Below are positions 55,470-64,000 of a DNA stretch of 64,000 nt, piece after piece. Positions within the stretch are counted from its first letter, which is position 1; the number at the start of each line of letters is the position of its first letter. Origin of the DNA: Palaemon carinicauda (taxonomy: Eukaryota; Arthropoda; Malacostraca; Decapoda; Palaemonidae); NCBI RefSeq assembly GCF_036898095.1, contig NC_090735.1, positions 2,241,526-2,305,525 on the forward strand, written 5' to 3'. The position numbers were made by a program, and so were the translations under genes. Under the pieces are notes generated by a model that saw nothing but the letters and a program-made list of their open reading frames with translations, searched no databases and was not told the origin of the DNA.

Positions 55470-55865
55470 TAGCATGACCTCCATCCATTATCAACCATAC
55501 CTCTAAGCCTTTTTGCTATTGATCTACTAACGATTGACAATAATTATTCATCTCTCTTTTCGGTCTTAATGATTCCCATACGGATAGGATTGAGGTCATG
55601 AGATTTTGTAGGCTAGTTCATCCGTATGACATCGCTCTGTTCAGCAAACTATTCACGGACAACCTTTGTGTTATGAACGGAAGAGTTGTTCATAACAACG
55701 TGTACCGGCGAATGATCTGGTGGTAGAAGTTCCCTGACGGATAGGATCAGGACTTCATCAACAATTTCCACATGTTGCTGTTCGATTAAATTAATCGGTC
55801 GTCAGTGGGAATCAGCTCCCCTGAGCCGCTTTCAGCCATCCATACCCATAGTTTATTATATGACA
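55470..55865 (-). pseudogene. Tc1-like transposase relic
   Basis: On the minus strand, across stops and shifts: KLWVWMAESGSGEL, then SPVHVVMNNSSVHNTKVV, FAEQSDVIRMN and PTKSHDLNPI, followed by ESLRPKREMNN. This follows the Tc1/mariner DDE order (V-x-M-D-N-S-x-V-H and P-x-S-P-D-L-N-P-I blocks). The second catalytic Asp is Asn and the W before P-x-K-S is a stop. Ends and inverted repeats are not recognisable. Inactive. Confidence 0.78.
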
Positions 55866-56029
55866 TATCTGTTTTTGACGTTGTTACTGTTTTAGAATGA
55901 TTTATTGTTAACTTGTTCTCATCATTTATTCATTTCCTTAATTCCTTTCCTCACTGGGCTATTTTTCCCTATTGGAGCCCTTGGGCTTATAGCATCTTGC
56001 TTTATCAACTGGGGTTGTAGCTTGGCTAG
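55858..56029 (+). mobile_element. (TAA)n-tailed non-LTR 3' end, interrupted in its tail
   Basis: Contains TTCCTCACTGGGCTATTTTT and TTGTAGCTTGGCTAGTAAT. The TAA tail is cut after AGTAAT and resumes at 57036 (AGTAATAATAATAATAATAA), with a minus-strand non-LTR element in between. Confidence 0.82.
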
Positions 56030-57035
56030 TAATCTATCTATATACCAAGGCACTTCCCCCAATTTTGGGGGGTAGCCGACACCAACAATGAAACAAAACA
56101 AAAAGGGAACCTCTACTCTCTATGTTCCTTCAGCCTAATCAGGGACTCGACCGAGTTCAGCTGGTACTGCTAGGGTGCCACAGCCCAACCTCCCACATTT
56201 CCACCACAGATGAAGCTTCATAATGCTGACTCCCCTACTGCTGCTACCTCCGCGGTCATCTAAGGCCCCGGAGGAAGCAGCAGGGCCTACTGGAACTGCG
56301 TCACAATCGCTCGCCATTCATTCCTATTTCTAGCACGCTCTCTTGCCTCTCTCACATCTATCCTCCTATCACCCAGAGCTTTCTTCACACCATCCATCCA
56401 CCCAAACCTTGGCCTTCCTCTTGTACTTCTCCCATCAACTCTTGCATTCATCACCTTCTTTAGCAGACAACCATTTTCCATTCTCTCAACATGGCCAAAC
56501 CACCTCAACACATTCATATCCACTCTAGCCGCTAACTCATTTCTTACACCCGTTCTCTCCCTCACCACTTCGTTCCTAACCCTATCTACTCGAGATACAC
56601 CAGCCATACTCCTTAGACACTTCATCTCAAACACATTCAATTTCTGTCTCTCCATCACTTTCATTCCCCACGACTCCGATCCATACATCACAGTTGGTAC
56701 AATCACTTTCTCATATAGAACTCTCTTTACATTCATGCCCAACCCTCTATTTTTTACTACTCCCTTAACTGCCCCCAACACTTTGCAACCTTCATTCACT
56801 CTCTGACGTACATCTGCTTCCACTCCACCATTTGCTGCAACAACAGACCCCAAGTACTTAAACTGATCCACCTCCTCAAGTAACTCTCCATTCAGCATGA
56901 CATTCAACCTTGCACCACCTTCCCTTCTCGTACATCTCATAACCTTACTCTTAACTCTCAACTTCCTTCTCTCACACACCCTTCCAAATTCTGTCACTAG
57001 TCGGTCAAGCTTCTCTTCTGTGTCTGCTACCAGTA
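56030..57035 (-). mobile_element. (TATG)n-tailed non-LTR retrotransposon, 5'-truncated, copy 5
   Basis: About 1.0 kb in reverse orientation: degenerate TATA/GATA tail, CACTTCCCCCAATTTTGGGG hairpin, 3' UTR, then coding sequence to the truncation point at about 57035. AGTAAT on both sides (56024-56029 and 57036-57041) is the probable target-site duplication within the older TAA tail. Confidence 0.87.
56287..57034 (-). pseudogene. reverse-transcriptase C-terminal fragment (RTE-like non-LTR element)
   Basis: An open frame of about 249 codons, with no start of its own because the 5' part of the element is missing. It begins LVADTEEKLDRLVTEF, then FKYLGSVVAANGG and RVLYEKVIVPTVMYGSESW, the conserved end of the RT thumb in RTE-like elements. 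KMKCLRSMAGVSR-type (FEMKCLRSMAGVSRVDRV) and VLRWFGHVERM follow, ending GRPRFGWMDGVKKALGDRR. No stop codons interrupt it, so the insertion is fairly recent, but it cannot be functional without the catalytic palm and endonuclease. Confidence 0.86.
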
Positions 57036-57059
57036 ATAATAATAATAATAATAATAATC

Positions 57060-57945
57060 CTGATGAAATTCTTCTACTTCGTCGAGATGGTTGAGTATTT
57101 TCTTTCTTGAGCCAAGAAATTGAGATACGAAGACATGCCTAATTGTAAATAAACAAAAACATCAACGCTGAATATCAGCAATATTCATAAAATTCAGCAA
57201 CAATTAAGAAATTACATTAATATGAAGAGTTTCTCACGCTCGATAGTTAATTCATTAGAATTCTAACACCCTTATATGGTCATCCTTGAAAACAAAGAGA
57301 AACATTAGATTTTAATGCGCTTGTAGCTGTTCAATTAGTGTAGTTAATAGTAATCAAGCTGTGGAGTCTGTGTAGGAGGTAATTAATGATAATGAACTTT
57401 CTGCAGAATGCAGCGCTTTGCACCTACGTCTCTAAGTAGCGTGCCCACAATCACAGTGTTGTGGAAAGAGCAGCGAGAAACCAGAGTTCCAGAGACGAGG
57501 TCTTAACAAGAGAATGCTTTGACTTGGTCATTTGGCTTCAACACGAATATTATTTCACTGCTGAAGCCTTGGGGTGGACACAGAGGGCTCTTGAACCGGG
57601 GAATATTTTTTTCCACAGTTTGGCAGCATTCCTCAAGGCAATTTGAAAAGACATGGTCATTGTTTGCTAGTATAGGCTGGCAATGGAAGTGTCGCTAACT
57701 AATTTTGCACCTTCCCCATCCGATGTTATCAAAAGGGTGAGGCCTATCTGCCCACCCAAACTTTTAATTAGGCTAAATGAATAATTTAATTGCAGAGATC
57801 TGTATGAGTTCTCCGAAGAGGACATATTAAAATGGTGTCCTCCCAATATTTGTAAAGTTAAAAAGCTTAAAGGAACCAATAGAATAATCTTGATAGTATT
57901 TACTTCACTTTACCTGTCAGACTATATAAGCAATCTGCACTTAAT
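57060..57945. other. no feature recognised
   Basis: AT-rich with one balanced stretch (57410-57610). I see no splice-site framework or similarity for the short frame at 57461-57646. Confidence 0.45.
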
Positions 57946-57990
57946 CATCATCATCTCCTCCTACGCCTATTGACACACAGGGCTTCTCTA
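57946..57990 (-). mobile_element. non-LTR 3' tip with (GAT)n tail, copy 2
   Basis: The complement of ATCATCATCATCTCCTCCTA plus CGCCTATTGACACA matches the last 40 bp of 46128-46168. Only the tip remains. Confidence 0.6.
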
Positions 57991-59264
57991 CCTCCTCTAC
58001 ACTTGAACATTTGTTAAAAAATTACATCCTAGGTCTGTTTAATGTTAAGTTATGATTTTAAGTCGTTAATTTTCATAGATATACATTGGAATATAAAAAA
58101 TCATGAATATTTGGCAGTGAACTGCATCACAACTAAAGAGTTACGTGGCAAAGTACCATAATCAACCTAGTTATTATTTTTTCTTTTTGTGCTAAAGGTA
58201 TATGGCACTACATATATCTCTCGTAGCAACGCGAGACCATGTTCTCGAAATCACTGTAATCTATGATGAGTACGGTATTCTTATAGAATAGAGAAGATTA
58301 TCAGACTAGAAACCTAATGTTTGAGAGCTCAACAGCGTCTGTGTTTCAGTGAATATCAGAAACCACTAGTGAAAAGAGTTGTGCCGTGCGGTCTCGGTGT
58401 GGTCACGTTTTTCTCGCTATTTATAGTGCTAGTGAAGTGTAGTGGTATCCTCATCATGCCTGAAAGCAAAAGAAGAATCCTATCTAAGTCTAGGGAAAAT
58501 ATAGCCCTTGTAAGACAGAATTAAGTAACAAGGCTGGAGATTGCGCCTCCTGATACCTTCACCTAGAGTTGGTAGTAGTACTGTAGTACTCCCACGGGAT
58601 ATGGCGGTGCAACGGCCCCTCTGGACCATGCTTGCGGTAATTAGCAAGGAAAGCTATATAGCAAGTAAGTTCATTTATTTCTAAAGTAATTGAGAGCAGT
58701 TTCTAATTATTATTGACGATAGAAATTGTATTTGGAGGTGACATTGTGATGTTTTTCTTTGTATTCTTGTTGCAAAAATTTGGGGGTCGGCATCTCTGCT
58801 TTATAGTTATTGACATTCGAAAATATTTTTTGTCCATAATTTACAAAGATATTTTCAATCCAAAGACATTGTTGGAAATGAAAATAAAAACTAAATAATC
58901 TGGTCTGATGAATTTAGTTTTTAGATTTATTTTAGATTTGGTATAATTTTCAAATTGAAAAAAATATAGACATCAATTAAATAAGATTAAACGAAGATAA
59001 AGAAAATTCCTCTAAGTAATGTGTCCCCACACCAATTAGCATTATTCATGATAATTATTATTAAATTCAGTGCAGTATTTTTCGAGAAAAATCGACTTTT
59101 TCACTTTTGAATAAAAGTGAAAAAGGCGATTTTTCCCACGATTTCATTAAAATTGATACAGAATCACCAGAGTAATAATATAAATAACATATATTAGAAT
59201 TATGGTAATCTAATGGTATTTAAGTAATATTTAACGATTTTGGCTTTAACGAGCAATATGCGGG
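57991..59264. other. mostly unannotatable; possible promoter-like or retroelement leader at 58320-58670
   Basis: A short frame at 58457-58522 (ATG, MPESKRRILSKSRENIALVR then stop) lies in a GC-richer segment that ends AGCAAGTAAGTTC, a good splice-donor context at 58664. It could be a 5' exon of an unknown gene or the leader of a repeat. I cannot decide. Confidence 0.3.
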
Positions 59265-59400
59265 GTGAAATGCTGAAGTCCATGGAACACATACGATAAA
59301 ATGACTGTGAAGGTCCTGTAGAGAGTAGGGTTCCCCTACTGTATAGGACCAGAAAATAAGAATTTACACCTGAAAAGTGAAAAGTAAAATAAACTACTGC
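59265..59400 (-). repeat. dispersed repeat with TTTAC-type end, copy 2
   Basis: The complement of 59290-59400 gives GGTCCTATACAGTAGGGGAA and CCCTACTCTCTACAGGAC with a TTTTACTTTTC end, matching 40995-41175. It directly borders the 61-bp satellite. Confidence 0.55.
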
Positions 59401-60379
59401 TGATTTAACTAGGATCATCAACAGCACGCGTTATGTCAGCCCACCTGGCTTAAACTACTTCTGATTTAACTAGGATCATCAACAGCACGCGTTATGTCAG
59501 CCCACCTGGCTTAAACTACTTCTGATTTAACTAGGATCATCAACAGCACGCGTTATGTCAGCCCACCTGGCTTAAACTACTTCTGATTTAACTAGGATCA
59601 TCAACAGCACGCGTTATGTCAGCCCACCTGGCTTAAACTACTTCTGATTTAACTAGGATCATCAACAGCACGCGTTATGTCAGCCCACCTGGCTTAAACT
59701 ACTTCTGATTTAACTAGGATCATCAACAGCACGCGTTATGTCAGCCCACCTGGCTTAAACTACTTCTGATTTAACTAGGATCATCAACAGCACGCGTTAT
59801 GTCAGCCCACCTGGCTTAAACTACTTCTGATTTAACTAGGATCATCAACAGCACGCGTTATGTCAGCCCACCTGGCTTAAACTACTGCTGATTTAACTAG
59901 GATTATGTCAACCCACCTGGCTTAAACTACTGCTGATTTAACTAGGATTATGTCAGCCCACCTGGCTTAAACTACTTCTGATTTAACTAGGATCATCAAC
60001 AGCACGCGTTATGTCAGCCCACCTGGCTTAAACTACTTCTGATTTAACTAGGATCATCAACAGCACGCGTTATGTCAGCCCACCTGGCTTAAACTACTTC
60101 TGATTTAACTAGGATCATCAACAGCACGCGTTATGTCAGCCCACCTGGCTTAAACTACTGCTGATTTAACTAGGATTATGTCAACCCACCTGGCTTAAAC
60201 TACTGCTGATTTAACTAGGATTATGTCAGCCCACCTGGCTTAAACTATACTGCTGATTTAACTAGGATTTGTCAGCCCACCTGGCTTAAACTACTGCTGA
60301 TTTAACTAGGATTATGTCAGCCCACCTGGCTTAAACTACTGCTGATTTAACTAGGATTATGTCAGCCCACCTGGCTTAA
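59390..60379. repeat. 61-bp / 45-bp satellite array
   Basis: Long unit (61 bp): TAAACTACTTCTGATTTAAC, then TAGGATCATCAACAGCACGC, then GTTATGTCAGCCCACCTGGCT. The short unit (45 bp) lacks the 16 bp ATCAACAGCACGCGTT-type segment and has CTGCTG in place of CTTCTG. Order: eight long, two short, three long, about five short. Long units are practically identical to each other. No dyad-rich or spacer structure suggests CRISPR, and no coding frame. Confidence 0.95.
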
Positions 60380-60602
60380 GTGATATAAGCACTAAAGTAA
60401 ATTACAGGGTAATTCTAAAGCTTATATGACACTTTAATGGTTAATTCTAAATTAAATTTATAATATACAAGCAAGCAAACGGTGTTTTAGCCATTGGTTT
60501 TAGCCTTCTGGAAGCGTTATAACCATTGTACGGGCTATCTGGTGCAAATGACTTTAACCGTCTGAAAGAGTTGTAAACATCATATAGGCTGTCTGAGCAA
60601 AG

Positions 60603-60676
60603 ATCTCTTAAATTTTCCTTGTTGGAGCCTTTGGGCTTATAGCATCCTACTTTTCCAACTATGCTTGTAGCTTAGC

Positions 60677-60751
<75 letters not shown>

Positions 60752-60801
60752 TAATAATACTAATAATGATTTAATGATAAAAATAATTTAATAATGATAA
60801 C

Positions 60802-60848
<47 letters not shown>

Positions 60849-60928
60849 TAATAATTGGATAATAATAATAATAATAATACTAATAATGATTTAATAATAA
60901 TAATAATAATATCAATAATAATAATAAT

Positions 60929-60960
<32 letters not shown>

Positions 60961-60986
60961 TTAATAATGATAATAATAATAATAAT

Positions 60987-61025
<39 letters not shown>

Positions 61026-61072
61026 GTAATAATAATAATAATGATAATAATAATAATAATAATAATAAGTAT
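60603..61072 (+). mobile_element. (TAA)n-tailed non-LTR 3' tip with a long expanded AAT tail
   Basis: Starts CTTAAATTTTCCTTGTTGGA, continues CTTGTAGCTTAGCTAATAAT, then about 390 bp of AAT repeats with AATGAT and AATTTAAT interruptions. The tail is far longer than in other copies. Confidence 0.82.
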
Positions 61073-62165
61073 TTTGGAAACAACAGGACATGTAACCCTT
61101 TTAAGAAAATTTAGAAAAAAAACAATAGAAAGTGGAGATTGATATTCTATGAAATAATAGGAAATGTTATTTAGTTTCCATTAATGGACAATTTTCTGCT
61201 ACTATTGGACAGTAATTATTCAATGCATTAATATCTTCAATTTATAGCATGATATTGCCATGAGAAAAAAATGCTTGCATAAATAATATATATTTAAACA
61301 AATATGTATATATATGTGCGACAGTTGACGACAGAGAAAGCCACGGTACTGCTCAATGCTATTTTATTTCCATGTAAAAAAAAAGCAAAAAATAAAATAT
61401 TTATTAATAAAACAAACGAATTTCGCTGTGGCAAATGAAATAAAAAAAAAGTTTGTGCAGAAATATGTGTGACTTTTACACTGAGAGCTGATGCAATATT
61501 GAATTTATTTTTTTATTTGATTAACTTTTGCAAAGCAAAAAAAAAAAAAAAGAAAACAAATTCGCAAAAAGCAAATTTTCAGTTTACTATTTATATTTCC
61601 CACACATAGTGTTATATTCAAGAAGAGGAAGGAATGTTTCGCTTTTATAAATTCCTTTGATTTTTTTATGTAATTTGATATTTATAATTCAATATTAATA
61701 ATTTGATATTGTTGACTTAGGGTGAGGCATAGGTAAAGAGAAAATTAAGAAATTAAATCTATTTAATACAATTTCTTATTATTAAAGCAATATATTTGGA
61801 TGTTTTTGATAACAACCTTTTACATTTGCCAACGATTAAGTAATATTTATATTGTCTCTTTAATCACAAAGCGATCAAATTATATTAATAATAAGATTGT
61901 ACCGGATAATTTACATTCTCTTCATATACGCGCTAAGAATATGACTCGTCTTTTTTTATTTTTCACCATATCTGGTAATATTTTGCGATATTTTTCGAAT
62001 TATTGATAATATGAAATGATCACTTATTCATACTGATGCAACGGCCATTGTAGGTCCACTAAAATACTATTAGTTGTGCGAGAAAGTATTTTAAACTATG
62101 GTCTTGTAGAATCTTAGCAAAATTCACAAACAGAGAAAACGAAAGAAGAAGAGTTTTATGGGAGA
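61073..62165. other. AT-rich DNA, nothing recognised
   Basis: No feature supported. Several poly(A) runs. Confidence 0.5.
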
Positions 62166-62166
62166 C

Positions 62167-62495
62167 CAACGTATATTTCCTGCATGCGAACTCGTTGTAA
62201 GGGATGTTTTGTTGATATATTACGACGAACAAAACAGTGTCATTATAACCAAAGTATATTGCCTGAATGCGAACTCTTTGTAAGGGATGTTTTTTTGATA
62301 GATTATGACGAAAAAACAGTGTCATTATAACCAAAGTATATTGCCTGAATGCGAACTCGTTGTAAGGGATGTTTTGTTGATATATTACGACGAAAAAACA
62401 GTGTCATTATAACCAAAGTATATTGCCTGAATGCGAACTCGTTGTAAGGGATGTTTTGTTGATATATTACGACGAACAAAACAGTGTCATTATAA
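62167..62495. repeat. 82-83 bp tandem repeat, four units
   Basis: Units contain GCGAACTCGTTGTAAGGGAT, ATATTACGACGAA and ACAGTGTCATTATAACCAAA. Successive GAACTC motifs start at 62188/62271/62353/62435, a period of 82-83. Minus-strand open frames here are repeat artefacts. Confidence 0.92.
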
Positions 62496-62499
62496 AATT

Positions 62500-63065
62500 C
62501 ACCTCTCAAACCTATGCAACAAGATATTTTATTCAATATGAATACTCACATGAAAGAGATTTCGTTTCATAATATGAAGATTTTAATCGAAATACAACAG
62601 AGGTGGTGTTGGTGTAGGCTAACTAAGATTTTATCTTAAATTTTGGATATCGAGATAATTCGAACACATTTCATCTGCAGCATATGTTATTAGAAATTAT
62701 ACTTTTCATACTTTTATTCTAATAATTTTAACTTTCCTGTAACTGAATATTAACGTGTAGTATCTTTCCACTAGGTTAGACTTGATTTCTTTATAAATTT
62801 TTGGATTTTTATACCTTTTCTGTAACAGAATATTAACTTGTAGCATTTTTCCACAAGGTTAGGCGTAAAAATTACTTTTAAAGAATAAGCCACTTTGATT
62901 TTTTTTTTATATATTTTTGTATTTTTCATAATACCTATTAATATAAAAATGTGTAAAAATATGAAGCTATTATGCCAAATTTTGCTTTTAAGATTGCTTT
63001 CCGAGGGGTGTTATAGTTTAAAATTTATTTCAACGAAGAAATAAAACACATTTCTTGAATAAGCC
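62500..63065. other. AT-rich DNA, nothing recognised
   Basis: No feature supported. Confidence 0.5.
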
Positions 63066-63067
63066 TC

Positions 63068-63214
63068 TAGAGCGGGGGTTTACACGATCGAACGGTACCT
63101 CGAACCAGGTTGTCGAACCTGCTTGACAAATGGTTCGAAGAGATAGAGTTTGCCACAAATACATAAGGTTTGTGTGCAATGAAGCCCCGCCCACAAAAGT
63201 CAAGCGAGAATCTG
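63068..63214. mobile_element. MITE with GTTTACACGATCGA-type end, copy 2 (right part missing)
   Basis: Begins GGGGGTTTACACGATCGAAC and shares GGTTGTCGAACCTG, ATACATAAGGTTTGTG and AATGAAGCCCCGCCC with 2652-2922. The right terminal repeat is absent. Confidence 0.62.
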
Positions 63215-63333
63215 TAATTAGTAAAGTTGTCATTTCATGTTCCCATTCAAAAATTCTTAATCATTCATAAAAGGCTTCACCATTGGCATGAGTCCTTTCT
63301 TTTCAATTACGTCAATTCTTATGGTCGACTCTC

Positions 63334-63339
63334 TCCAGA

Positions 63340-63381
<42 letters not shown>

Positions 63382-63400
63382 GTCATTGTCATTGTCACTT

Positions 63401-63453
<53 letters not shown>

Positions 63454-63866
63454 GTTGTTGTTGTTGTTGTTGTTGTCATTGTTATTGTTATTGTTATTAT
63501 TACTAGCTAAGCTACAACCCTAGTTGGAAAAGCAAGGGCTACAACAGGGAAAAATAGCCCAGTGAGGAAAGGAAATAAGGAAATAAATACACGATATAGG
63601 AAGTCATGAACAATTAGAATAAAATATTTTAAAAACATTAACAACATTAAAACATCTTTCATATAAAAACTATAAACAGAGACTAATGTCACCTTGTTCA
63701 ACATAATATCATTCGCTGCAAGTTTGAACTTTTGAAGTTCCACCGATTCAACTCTTGATTAGGAAGATCATTCCACAATCTGGTCACAGCTGGAATAAAA
63801 CTTCTAGAATACTTTGTTGTATTGAGCCTCACGATGGGAAATGTCTGAGTATTAGAATTAGGCTCC
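63334..63866 (-). mobile_element. (TAA)n-tailed non-LTR 3' end with RT C-terminal remnant
   Basis: A compound ATT/GTC/GTT tail (63341-63504) is followed, on the minus strand, by the family 3' UTR (GTAGCTTAGC, CACTGGGCTATTTTTCCC). At 63720-63866 comes coding sequence reading SRSFIPAVTRLWNDLPNQ and LNRWNFKSSN. The F-I-P-x-x-x-x-x-W-N-x-L-P pattern is usual at the end of non-LTR polyproteins. This copy links the common (TAA)n repeat to its coding element. Confidence 0.8.
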
Positions 63867-64000
63867 GAGAATATAGAGAAAATGCATTTAAGACCTATAC
63901 TTTATTGTAGAAGTTTTATTCCAGCTGTTACCAAGTTGTGGAATGATCTTCCTAATCGGTTAGTTGAATCAGTAGAACTTCAAAAGTTCAAAGTTGGAGC
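63867..64000 (+). mobile_element. same non-LTR family, opposite orientation, runs off the window
   Basis: Encodes CRSFIPAVTKLWNDLPNR followed by VESVELQKFKVG on the plus strand. It is the same protein end as the adjacent minus-strand copy, so the two are joined head to head near 63866. Confidence 0.8.

Noticed and set aside
56343..57094. Plus-strand Ser/His-rich proteins
   Set aside because: Antisense shadows of the minus-strand reverse-transcriptase fragment.
59390..60379. CRISPR array
   Set aside because: The whole unit repeats, including what would be the spacer. There are no unique spacers and no cas genes, and the window is animal DNA.
62059..62536. Repeated proteins on the minus strand
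   Set aside because: They follow the 82-bp tandem repeat exactly and change frame with unit length.
63227..63523. Leu-rich or Tyr-rich membrane protein
   Set aside because: A product of the ATT/GTT microsatellite; it reads as Leu, Tyr or Ile depending on frame.

Overview
This is animal nuclear DNA, most likely from a decapod crustacean (prawn, shrimp or crab type). It is AT-rich, has long introns and many microsatellites, and is dominated by transposable elements. The lineage call rests on the repeat families: DIRS1-type retrotransposons, (TAA)n-tailed and (TATG)n-tailed non-LTR 3' ends, and a tRNA-derived SINE. It is an inference; the species cannot be read from the sequence. There are no prokaryotic gene arrangements.

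Only one host gene is recognisable: the 3' end of HID1 on the + strand. Its last four coding exons lie at 2345-2607, 7211-7452, 9422-9580 and 27241-27304, with consensus splice sites and compatible phases. The last intron is about 17.7 kb long because it holds two DIRS retrotransposons.

Layout. 0-9.6 kb: HID1 introns with a burst of ~300 bp piggyBac-type MITEs (TTAA ends), a deleted Tigger/pogo transposon, two other MITEs and non-LTR 3' ends. 9.6-13 kb: unrecognised intron sequence. 13.08-19.84 kb: DIRS element A, heavily decayed. 20.54-27.05 kb: DIRS element B, complete in structure but with several frameshifts. 27.2-30.3 kb: HID1 stop codon and probable 3' UTR, then a decayed RTE-like element with a SINE inside it. 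30.35-38.07 kb: DIRS element C, which looks intact (gag with a probable intron, RT/RNase H/Dam-like methyltransferase, tyrosine recombinase, inverted terminal repeats and internal complementary region). 38-49.5 kb: mostly unannotatable AT-rich DNA with repeat fragments. 49.6-55.3 kb: a diverged array of ~0.9 kb units whose inverted arms carry paired CCAAT boxes and nine perfect TGACGTCA (CRE) sites. 55.4-57.0 kb: a Tc1-like relic and nested non-LTR elements. 59.4-60.4 kb: a very homogeneous 61/45-bp satellite. 60.6-64 kb: long AAT tracts, an 82-bp tandem repeat and more non-LTR 3' ends.

The most informative biology is the set of three DIRS elements. Each keeps an internal complementary region (ICR) that mirrors both of its own, different, ends. 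This is what the circular-intermediate model of DIRS1 replication predicts. The least explained structure is the CCAAT/CRE inverted-arm array.
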